29,823 bases of DNA from Phycisphaerae bacterium (lineage in GTDB: Bacteria; Planctomycetota; Phycisphaerae; UBA1845; UTPLA1). The notes below the pieces were generated by a model. That model saw only the letters and a program-made list of their open reading frames with translations, made no database searches and was not told the origin of the DNA. Below, in pieces: positions 24,301-29,823 of this stretch. Each line of letters opens with the position of its first letter. The stretch's first letter is position 1. The stretch covers positions 1-29,823 of the forward strand of contig JAFGQA010000409.1 in the NCBI GenBank assembly GCA_016935885.1, given 5' to 3'. The translations under genes were made by a program, and so were the position numbers.

Positions 24301-24781
24301 CCGCCGCGCAGTCGCCATTCGTGCCGTAGTCGAGGATCCCCAGCGTGCCACCGCCGGGATCAGGTTCCAGACGCAGGTACTTGCTCGTTTCCCCTCCTAT
24401 CTCGAACACCGTCCGCACGTGCGGGTGCAGCAAATCGATTGCCCGCGTGGTCGCCTGGAACTCGTTGCACCGGGGCACCTTCAGGACCTCGGCCACCATG
24501 GTGCTACCCGAACCCGTCAGCACCGCTGAGGCGACGTTGTCAGCCCCAACGCACTCCAGCAACTCCGCCAGCAATTGCCGGGTGACTTCCAACGGCCGAC
24601 CCCGCGTTCGCCGATACCGTGCGATCAGAACCGCCAGACCGGGCTTCGTCTCGTTGGACACCAACCGGAGGATCGCCCGTGCTCCGTCACGCCTCAGGAT
24701 TGTCTCAACCCCGTCCCTTGATACCACAAGGGCGGCCTTGATCCCGACCGCGCCGACGTCAACGCCGAGATGAATCTTCAT
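21293..24781 (-). CDS. Tandem BcrAD/BadFG-family activase ATPase with repeat-derived insertions
   Basis: An 1162-residue protein. Two ASKHA ATPase modules of the 2-hydroxyglutaryl-CoA dehydratase activator type stand in tandem. Module 1 starts HLGVDVGAVGIKAALV and has EIGGETSKYLRL and DCAAGTGAFLDQQA (Cys158). Module 2 starts AYLGLDIGSVGTKLVL and has EVGGQDSKYISLE and ACAAGTGSFLEERA (Cys near 572). The CAAGTG cysteine ligates the bridging [4Fe-4S] cluster in HgdC. A cysteine-rich segment (CNGCGNHCS, YWGDKCSDRY) and a DUF2229-type domain follow (IRLASGKPYLTLQFDGHSNDAG near the end). About 80 repeat-encoded residues (479-558) split module 2 between its SKYISLE and DFTMNEACAAGTG motifs. A second 30-bp tandem repeat adds 20 residues near 800-818. 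The last 35 residues overlap the next gene in another frame and look non-homologous. Confidence 0.87.
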   Translation of the reverse strand: MKIHLGVDVGAVGIKAALVVSRDGVETILRRDGARAILRLVSNETKPGLAVLIARYRRTRGRPLEVTRQLLAELLECVGADNVASAVLTGSGSTMVAEVLKVPRCNEFQATTRAIDLLHPHVRTVFEIGGETSKYLRLEPDPGGGTLGILDYGTNGDCAAGTGAFLDQQASRLQHAVEDIGMIVKGAARAAQIAGRCSVFAKSDMIHAQQKGFTPPEVLRGLCNAVATNYKSAVVRGRTPVAPIAFIGGVSANAAVVQAMREAFEVEDGALFVPEAAESLAAVGAAMHGYHCRVNSAHAALLAEQWHATSEFDSCKNRKPEARQHAFPTSPPLSLENVKLLRDRVTEYVLPGNGDTVDAYLGLDIGSVGTKLVLIDGDGDVIHSIFTRTEGRPIEVVSRCLHETEKAVGSRVRVRAVGSTGSGRELIGELVGADSINDEITAHKTGATFVGDRLLGKRPDTIFEVGGQDSKYISLEAESRNVETSKRQDVETSKRQNVETSEHHNVETRHPQSSIANRQSSIVSPPSAEGASRRGAETAEDVIGSDLRASAPLRELSTDSIVVDFTMNEACAAGTGSFLEERAEELGVSIKDEFSALALSSKAPIKLGERCTVFMERDVNAYMQRGANREDVIAGLAYSIGYNYINRVVRGRRIGDCVFFQGGTAYNDAVAAAFSAITGKEIIVPPHNAVLGAIGAALLAKEKVSATGSGTRFRGYDVGKIDYGLREFTCNGCGNHCSVQEFKVEGEKTYWGDKCSDRYRKRAKTDRKPVIPDLVALRHELLHADDDDDRGSRCSQPPPFLRKDGAPTPELREDGAPTPVRIGLPMAMYTLDLLPLWRRFFRDCGFVVVTSTETNKRIVQLGLDAAVAEPCFPIIVAHGHVADLVEKGVDYIWLPNILSTETKFLDNESHVCPWGQTLPFVVRQAPPFRSWGGRILCPRLELREGIEHARQGLVQTVRDLGVRRVVAERAFDAAIAAQRRFRCAYEQAGREALATLQRTGESGMVLVGRPYNIHDAGLNISVARKLRDFYGVNVLPIDALPVADVDVRDVNDNMYWEYGRKILAAAKIVAEHPNLHIIYITNFKCGPDSYLKAYIRLASGKPYLTLQFDGHSNDAGMMTRCEAYLDSKGILRWWRQRKDEQADRVLRDERSTSPRCPMPVPG
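22327..22386. repeat. 30-bp tandem repeat inside the activase gene
   Basis: Two units with a 30-bp period (22327 and 22357) share GTGTGGG and GCCCCATCCT. On the coding strand they add an in-frame ten-residue unit twice (FLRKDGAPTP, ELREDGAPTP) between the cysteine-rich segment and the VRIGLPMAMY start of the next domain. Confidence 0.85.
23117..23345. repeat. Block of three short-word repeat families inside the activase gene
   Basis: First, CTCACGCAGAGGCGCAGAG (23117-23135) has an exact inverted copy at 23171-23189, a 19-bp stem. Second, GATTGACGATTG words are repeated in tandem (23215-23250). Third, CGACGTTTCGACGTTTC-type words are repeated (23263-23345). All are in frame, with no stop codon on the coding strand, and together they encode the low-complexity insertion in activase module 2. 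Confidence 0.85.
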
Positions 24782-24952
24782 TTTCTACACCGTCCCGATC
24801 CGTGTCGTTCCGGCCACCGTTGCGCCGCGGCAGCTCCCAACCAGCAGCGTTTTCACTGCGAACTCGGCGCAAGTTTGTACCTACTAACTTACCGCACGTC
24901 AACAGGATTCTGGCATCCACTACGCGATTGGGTGTACGTCACGACGGCAGGA

Positions 24953-25258
24953 GCCCCCGGCCAAGGCCGGGGCGTTGCGTGAAAAACGCGCAATGCAACG
25001 CGATTGCACTTGGCTCGTCAAGGTGCCCCCCGGCCAAGGCCGGGGGCTCTTGTCGTTAGATCTCGCATTTTTCCAACCGCACCAGCGGCCAGAAGGCCGC
25101 CTGGACTGTCGCGGACCCTCCACCACTAAGCACAATGGGACGTCACGGCCACGGCGCCCCAGCCGACGGCCCCCGGGCAGGCGAAGCAGGCAGCCGCCTA
25201 AGCACAATGGGACGTCACGGCCACGGCGCCCCAGGGGCGTCATGCCCAGGCCAGGCAT
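24953..25258. repeat. Palindromes and 37-bp direct repeat in the 24782-25416 gap
   Basis: GC-rich hairpins CCCCGGCC-AA-GGCCGGGG occur at 24953-24973 and 25025-25047, in contexts that are inverted relative to each other. A 37-bp exact direct repeat beginning CTAAGCACAATGGGACGTCA lies at 25126-25162 and 25198-25234. A CATGCC...GGCATG hairpin follows at about 25240-25258. No gene is supported here. The upstream regions of both the activase gene and the c-di-GMP cassette lie within this gap; I see no convincing promoter. A small hairpin GCAGAG-CAA-CTCTGC lies at 25375-25389. Confidence 0.75.
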
Positions 25259-25416
25259 GATCCGACGGTGGATGCGCGGACAGCGGGCTCGTAGATATTC
25301 TCGGCCCAGCCTTCTCGAGACTGCTACCTCAACCAGTTTAGGCGAATCGACGATAAAGGCGACGGCTGATTCGGGCAGAGCAACTCTGCTACTCTTGTCA
25401 ATCACGGGGGTCTATC

Positions 25417-25803
25417 GTGCGAAAAGCCTTTATTGAATTCCTAGCGGCCCGTGGAGCCATCCCAGCCGAGCGTTTGGACCAGCTAAGTACTCTTCTCCGC
25501 GGCGCGCCGGAGCCCATCGGCTCGATCGCCTTCAGTTATGGGATGATCACCGGTGGAGACATCGACCTGATTCTGGACGAACAGCGCAACAACTATAAGC
25601 CCTTTGGAGAGATCGCCATGGACAAAGGCATGTTGACGCAGGAGCAGGTTGAAGCCCTCCTCCAAGTGCAACAGATGCGCGCGGCCATGCACGTCGCTGA
25701 AGCCCTGGCCCTGTCGCGCATCTCCTCGATTGAGCAGATGATGGCCGAACTCAGCCAGTTCTTCTCCCAGCAAAGGCTGTCACCAGTGTGCTGCTGGCGT
25801 TAG
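25417..25803 (+). CDS. Small MshEN-like protein, candidate c-di-GMP effector
   Basis: A 128-residue cytosolic protein with a GTG start at 25417 and GGGGG upstream. It contains two tandem copies of a 22-residue pattern G-x6-G-x10-L-x2-Q, at 35-56 (IGSIAFSYGMITGGD...LDEQ) and 64-85 (FGEIAMDKGMLTQEQ...LQVQ). The same spacing of Gly, Gly, Leu and Gln defines the two c-di-GMP-binding motifs of MshEN domains found at the N-terminus of MshE/GspE ATPases. The leading Arg-Leu of the canonical motif is replaced by Pro-Ile and Pro-Phe, so ligand binding is not assured. It ends 15 nt before a GGDEF cyclase gene and is almost surely co-transcribed with it. It may alternatively be a structural adaptor. The gene is secure; the domain assignment is an inference from pattern. 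Confidence 0.75.
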   Translation: MRKAFIEFLAARGAIPAERLDQLSTLLRGAPEPIGSIAFSYGMITGGDIDLILDEQRNNYKPFGEIAMDKGMLTQEQVEALLQVQQMRAAMHVAEALALSRISSIEQMMAELSQFFSQQRLSPVCCWR

Positions 25804-25818
25804 GAAGGAGGCTCCACG

Positions 25819-27336
25819 ATGGTAGCCGAGGGGTCCACATCATCTCTGTTCAAGAACCTGAAGGCAGCCAAACGTCTTCCCAGCCCACCCGGCACGGCGC
25901 TCAAGGTCCTCGCACTATGTCGCAATGACGATATCGATATTCAAGAGATCGCCGACGTCATCAAGTCTGATCCCGCGCTGTCTGGGCGTTTGCTGAAATT
26001 CGCCAACTCACCGATGGCGGGTCTGGAGCGAGATGTCACGTCGGTCCGATTTGCCGTGCTCATGCTCGGCCTGAGGACGGTGAAGCTCACCGCGTTGGGT
26101 TTCTCGCTGGCTGTACCGGAGAGCCCACCACGCTGTCCCGGCTTTGTCCTCAAGGACTTCTGGGCCAGGAGTTTCATCACCGCGGCGATTGCCAGGCGGA
26201 TCGCGGAGGAGTTCTTCGGCACGGATCGCGAAGAGGGCTTCACTGCGGGGATGCTGGCGGATATCGGCCAGTTGGCTCTCGTCCAAGGAATTCCCGACGA
26301 TTATGCCTCGGTCCTGGCCGAGGTCGGCGAAGGAACGTCGCTTATCGAGGCCGAACGCAAGCGGCTGGGCGTGGACCACGTGCGATTCGGGGCACAACTC
26401 CTGGAGGATTGGGATTTGCCGGATGTTCTCGTTCAAGCCGTGGCGAGCCAACTCCAGGAGGAGAGCCCGGACCGGGCGTCCGTCCCGATCCACCCTTTGT
26501 CGCAGGTTGTCCAGATCGCAACCAGGCTCGCGCCGGTCTTCATATCTGACCAGGATCTTGACGCCGATCACCGTAAGGTCGCACTCGATATCGTCGAGAA
26601 GCGGCTGAAGCTGGACCAGGCATCGTGGAGGCGCGTCTCAGAGGAGATCCTGACCGAATACCTGCAGGTGGCCGAGGTGTTCGACATTCAGCTCGAGAGC
26701 CAAGCGTCCGTGATGGATCTCTATGTCGAGGCCCAGGAGGAGGCTGCTCGGGTGGGCATGGTGGCCCAACTGGAGCGAGCCCAGGCCGTCCAGCACAACC
26801 AAGACCTGCTCCGACGGGCCACCACCGATGCCTTGACCGGTGTGGCCAATCGGGCCAAGTTCGACGAACGGATCGAAGAGGCGATCAAAGGGCTTCGTCG
26901 CGGTTACGGTGACTTCGCCCTCATCCTGTTTGACATCGACTTCTTCAAGAAGTTCAACGACTCCCACGGCCACCAAGTGGGCGACCTCGTCCTGAAGCGC
27001 GTGGCCACGACCGCTGCGAACACGCTCCGCGACGTCGACCTACTGGCTCGCTACGGCGGAGAGGAGTTCGTCATCCTGGCGCCGCAAACGGACCGCAAGG
27101 GCGCGTGCATTGTTGCCGCTCGCGTACGAAGGTGCATCGAGGAATTGCAGATCAACGTGAACGGCGAGACCCTGAGTGTGACGGTCAGCTTAGGACTGGC
27201 GATTACCGCTGACCACGAGGTGGTTCCCAACGCCGGCAAGCTCATCGCCGATGCGGATGCGCAGCTCTACGTCTCCAAACAGAATGGACGCAACACCTGG
27301 TCGTACCTCGGCCGGACGGCATCGAAGCTCTCGTAG
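25819..27336 (+). CDS. HDOD-GGDEF diguanylate cyclase
   Basis: A 505-residue cytosolic signalling enzyme. The start at 25819 has GGAAGGAGG at ideal distance. Residues about 15-215 form an HDOD domain (LPSPPGTALKVLALC, IKSDPALSGRLLKFANSP, FTAGMLADIGQLAL), a non-catalytic HD relative used in signalling. A coiled-coil-like helix (about 296-335) connects to a GGDEF domain at 335-500. The latter has DALTGVANRAKFDERI, FDIDFFKKFNDSHGHQVGD and the active-site signature RYGGEEF (413-417). An RxxD inhibitory site (Arg404-Asp407) lies the usual five residues before it. The enzyme should condense two GTP into c-di-GMP and be feedback-inhibited. It is in an apparent operon with the MshEN-like protein and the phosphodiesterase downstream. 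Confidence 0.93.
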   Translation: MVAEGSTSSLFKNLKAAKRLPSPPGTALKVLALCRNDDIDIQEIADVIKSDPALSGRLLKFANSPMAGLERDVTSVRFAVLMLGLRTVKLTALGFSLAVPESPPRCPGFVLKDFWARSFITAAIARRIAEEFFGTDREEGFTAGMLADIGQLALVQGIPDDYASVLAEVGEGTSLIEAERKRLGVDHVRFGAQLLEDWDLPDVLVQAVASQLQEESPDRASVPIHPLSQVVQIATRLAPVFISDQDLDADHRKVALDIVEKRLKLDQASWRRVSEEILTEYLQVAEVFDIQLESQASVMDLYVEAQEEAARVGMVAQLERAQAVQHNQDLLRRATTDALTGVANRAKFDERIEEAIKGLRRGYGDFALILFDIDFFKKFNDSHGHQVGDLVLKRVATTAANTLRDVDLLARYGGEEFVILAPQTDRKGACIVAARVRRCIEELQINVNGETLSVTVSLGLAITADHEVVPNAGKLIADADAQLYVSKQNGRNTWSYLGRTASKLS

Positions 27337-27483
27337 TCGGCGGCGATGGTTTGCCACAGGGCGCCTATCGCTCAGACGGGCCAAGCGAACCGGGATTCGG
27401 ACAATGTCGATCTGGGCAAAGCAACAACCGAATGTTGAGTTCTGACACCACCCCTCGATTGTCTGGCGCAGGGGGAGGTTTCG

Positions 27484-29040
27484 ATGGTCGAAACCGAACT
27501 AACTGAGAAATGCCACTCCTCATGTCTACAGATATCGGGGACCCCTATCGCCTCTTGCAGAGCAGGGTATTTGCCAATCCCATTGGCATCGGTGCCAAGC
27601 GGCGCGCTCCAACATATCCCTGTTTATCTTCGTTGCAATGCCAATGCCAAATCGGAGGGCGGGGACAAAGGCTTCGCGCTATACCGTGCGGGCAAGGCCC
27701 GTTTCACCGATGAGGACCGTAACCGGTTGATCGAGAACAACGTCGGCTTCCTCTACATCCGCATGAGCGATCAAAGTCGGTTTCGCCAACAGATCGAAGA
27801 CCAGCTTGACGAGATCGCCGCCGACCCCGCGATGGCGATTGCAGAGAAATCTCAGATCGTCTATGGGACCAGCGTCGAATTGGTCAACGAACTCCTTTCT
27901 GAATGGAATCTGGCGAAACAATCACCAAGGCTGGAGAAAGTATCCCGTGCAGTTACGACGTTGGTGATTAACGACCCGACGGCATTCTCACATCTGTTTG
28001 CAGCCTCACACCACGATTTCTACACGGCGACACACATGGTGAATGTCGCTACCTGGATGGTGCCCCTCGCCTACAGAATGGGTCATCGCGATTCCCACAT
28101 GCTCAACTGCATTTGCCAGGCGGGCATGCTGCACGACATCGGCAAGATGTACCTCCCAGCCGAGGTGCTCAACAAGAAGGGCCGCTTGTCAGAGAAGGAA
28201 TGGGACCTGATCAAGCACCACCCAATCGCGGGCCACGAACACTTAAAGGGTTACGAGCGGATCGATCCGCTTGTTAAGCAAGTGGGGCTGGAGCATCATG
28301 AACGGATGGACGGCAGCGGGTACCCGTCTGGCCTGACCGGCGACCAGATTCACCCTGTCAGCAAGATATGCGCGGTGGTTGACTCGTTCGACGCGATGAC
28401 CGCGTTTCGTCCGTTTAAGGAGCGTACGTTCTCGGTGCCGGAAGCTATGGCGATCCTTAAGGAAGAGACGCCGCAGAAATATGATCCTCAAACCGTGGAA
28501 GCGTGGACTGGATTGATCGAATCTACGGACAATCCCCCGCTCCTCGAAGAACCCCCGACCCCGATGCTTGGCGCGATACCGCAAGCGGAGCAGCCAGCCT
28601 GCAGCAAACGACGGCACAAGCGATTTGCCTTTCACAGTCCCGCTCGGGTTCATATCCTGGAAGAGTCCTCCGATGGATGGACACTCCGGCCAGCCATCCA
28701 AGTGACGGCCCACAGTATATCTCGCGGAGGACTGGGATTCCTCAGTCAAAGCTCGGTGCGGATAGACGAGTACGTTCGGGTCTTCCTTGCGGCAGGTGGT
28801 TGGACCAAGAGGCCCTTGGAAGGTCAGGTTGTCCGCTGTCGCGCCTACAGCGATGGATGGTTCGAGGTGGGCGTAGCCTTCGTCGACCTGACAGGGCAGT
28901 GCGGCGACAATAAGGAGCGAGCTGCTTCCACACGCCGGCAGGAGACATCCTCGGTCCCCCCCCCCGACGGACGGATAGCCGCCCAGCGAGGCGTAGCCCA
29001 CGAGGCTTCCGGAGGCGCGAAGATAATCCACACAAGCTGA
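27484..29040 (+). CDS. HD-GYP phosphodiesterase fused to a PilZ domain
   Basis: A 518-residue cytosolic protein; the ATG at 27484 has GGGGGAGG 5 nt upstream. The N-terminal part (about 25-160) resembles the spacer region common ahead of HD-GYP domains. The HD-GYP domain (about 165-350) has the metal ligands in MLHDIGKMYLP (His217-Asp218), IKHHPIAGHEHL and HHERMDGSGYP (GYP at 279-281), so it should hydrolyse c-di-GMP. A PilZ domain (about 373-470) follows, with RxxxR in KRRHKRF (Arg376-Arg380). Its second motif reads SISRGG (411-416), with Ser replacing the usual Asp/Asn. The domain may sense c-di-GMP to regulate the hydrolase. The last 48 residues are low-complexity and contain a run of ten C bases (28956-28965). 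The 147-bp gap to the cyclase shows no terminator. Confidence 0.92.
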   Translation: MVETELTEKCHSSCLQISGTPIASCRAGYLPIPLASVPSGALQHIPVYLRCNANAKSEGGDKGFALYRAGKARFTDEDRNRLIENNVGFLYIRMSDQSRFRQQIEDQLDEIAADPAMAIAEKSQIVYGTSVELVNELLSEWNLAKQSPRLEKVSRAVTTLVINDPTAFSHLFAASHHDFYTATHMVNVATWMVPLAYRMGHRDSHMLNCICQAGMLHDIGKMYLPAEVLNKKGRLSEKEWDLIKHHPIAGHEHLKGYERIDPLVKQVGLEHHERMDGSGYPSGLTGDQIHPVSKICAVVDSFDAMTAFRPFKERTFSVPEAMAILKEETPQKYDPQTVEAWTGLIESTDNPPLLEEPPTPMLGAIPQAEQPACSKRRHKRFAFHSPARVHILEESSDGWTLRPAIQVTAHSISRGGLGFLSQSSVRIDEYVRVFLAAGGWTKRPLEGQVVRCRAYSDGWFEVGVAFVDLTGQCGDNKERAASTRRQETSSVPPPDGRIAAQRGVAHEASGGAKIIHTS

Positions 29041-29154
29041 TAGCGTGAAGCCGATGGCCGCCACACTTGGGCTGAAAGGACCGTGAGCCCCCGCACCAGT
29101 GTTGTCGTTGTCAACAGTCCTAGACTCGATGGACGGGAACCGCAGTGAATGGCC

Positions 29155-29526
29155 TCATCCGTTCAGCGTTCGGTCCTCGCGGACGTGGCGGTCGGCCTGC
29201 TTATACCTGTTCACCGCGTTGGTCTTATCCGGATCGTCCGACACGTAGTACGCCAGCACCGTGTCGCCCACGCTGATCTGATCGCCGTCCACCAGGATCT
29301 GTTCGCCCTTGATCCTCTCTCCGTTGACGTACACACCGTTCAGGCTTCTCAACTCAAGGATCACGTGGTAGCTGCCCGCCTTTCGAATCTGAAAGTGCCT
29401 GCGCGACACCTTGGGGTCCACGATCTGGATATCCCGCGATGGATCCCGGCCGCCTGCCAGCGGTCGGTTGGCGAGCACGAACTGCGTACCCGCCTGATCG
29501 CCGCTTAGAATCACCAACGATGCCAT
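29155..29526 (-). CDS. Small FHA-domain protein
   Basis: A 123-residue cytosolic protein made almost entirely of one forkhead-associated domain, which binds phosphothreonine peptides. The ATG at 29526 has a strong GGGAGGAGG site directly upstream. Key residues are present: GGRDPSRDI (Gly-Arg 26-27), VSRRH (Ser41, Arg42, His44), SLNGVYVNG (Ser61, Asn63-Gly64, Asn68-Gly69), and the closing LVDGDQISVGDTVLAYY. No kinase is in the window; a Ser/Thr kinase partner is expected elsewhere. It converges on the c-di-GMP cassette across 114 bp with no visible terminator, so a functional link is possible but unproven. Confidence 0.9.
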   Translation of the reverse strand: MASLVILSGDQAGTQFVLANRPLAGGRDPSRDIQIVDPKVSRRHFQIRKAGSYHVILELRSLNGVYVNGERIKGEQILVDGDQISVGDTVLAYYVSDDPDKTNAVNRYKQADRHVREDRTLNG

Positions 29527-29632
29527 GGACCTCCTCCCGAAGGCGAAGCGCCAATCAAAGTGGCCGTTCCCGGATAGGCTACCCAACGGACCTGAAACGT
29601 GCAAGGTAGTCCGGGACAACGCCGCCAACGTG

Positions 29633-29768
29633 GACCCGTGACACTTCCGGCGGCATTCGATTGCGGCGGCATCCGATGATGGGGGCCACGAGCGGCTCGC
29701 CCGCCCGTGCGATCTCTCCGGTAGCGCATGGGACATACACACTGGCAGGCAAGCTGCCAGTGGCACCC
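29633..29768 (+). repeat. Family A element, forward copy
   Basis: Starts at GACCCGTGACACTTCCGGCG, has the hairpin CGAGCGGCTCGCCCGCCCG, the spacer GATCTCTCCGGTAGCGCATG, and ends with CACTGGCAG...CTGCCAGTGGCACCC. The left end retains most of the terminal repeat; the right one is lost. It lies just upstream of the FHA gene. The rest of 29527-29823 shows nothing else. Confidence 0.75.
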
Positions 29769-29823
29769 AACGCCGTGAACTGGCGTGGGTTGTGGTTGAT
29801 TGTAAGTGACTGCAAGGAATGAA

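Noticed and set aside
24920..25405. 161-codon minus-strand frame
   Set aside because: It is encoded by the direct repeat and palindromes (the same RRGRDVPLCL segment appears twice). No start signal or family.

Overview
The window is high-GC bacterial DNA. It is most likely from a Planctomycetota chromosome, probably of the Phycisphaerae type. Supporting signs are a secreted protein ending in dockerin-like EF-hand repeats, a short N-terminal zinc-ribbon signature (CLNCGYGL...CPECG) common in that group, lipoproteins with Gly/Asn linkers, a very large tricorn-type peptidase, and long gene-poor gaps full of palindromic repeats. The assignment is inference. There is no rRNA, tRNA, transposase, integrase or CRISPR array.

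Layout. 1-331: palindromes and two dispersed repeats. 332-2124: queA (tRNA queuosine synthesis, minus strand) diverges from an unknown 181-residue protein. 2481-7029, minus strand: a secretin-N-domain exported protein, a short ORF coupled to a zinc-ribbon protein, and an SppA-type signal peptide peptidase. 7256-7860: repeat elements around a promoter-plus-terminator unit with no ORF (candidate small RNA or attenuator). 7992-12639, plus strand: exported or membrane proteins (dockerin-tailed protein, putative-Ig lipoprotein, small lipoprotein, sulfatase-superfamily enzyme with Thr in place of Cys/Ser). 13010-16396, minus: tricorn-type protease. 16542-17154: a repeat cluster. 17400-19597, plus: a lipoprotein with a good terminator, then a methyltransferase. 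20040-24781, minus: a 2-hydroxyacyl-CoA dehydratase activase-like system split into two overlapping frames, the larger one carrying repeat-derived in-frame insertions. 25417-29040, plus: a compact cyclic-di-GMP cassette (MshEN-like small protein, HDOD-GGDEF cyclase, HD-GYP phosphodiesterase with PilZ). 29155-29526, minus: a small FHA-domain protein.

The clearest functional unit is the c-di-GMP cassette, which could make, degrade and bind the second messenger. The most unusual features are the repeats. A compound palindromic element (family A) occurs about ten times in 30 kb. One copy has perfect 12-bp terminal inverted repeats and another has a 10-bp flanking direct duplication. A second family (B) has 9-bp terminal inverted repeats, and several short-word repeats lie inside genes. 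Other points of interest are a queA gene whose conserved N-terminus begins at an ATC codon, and the orphan RNA unit at 7525-7657.
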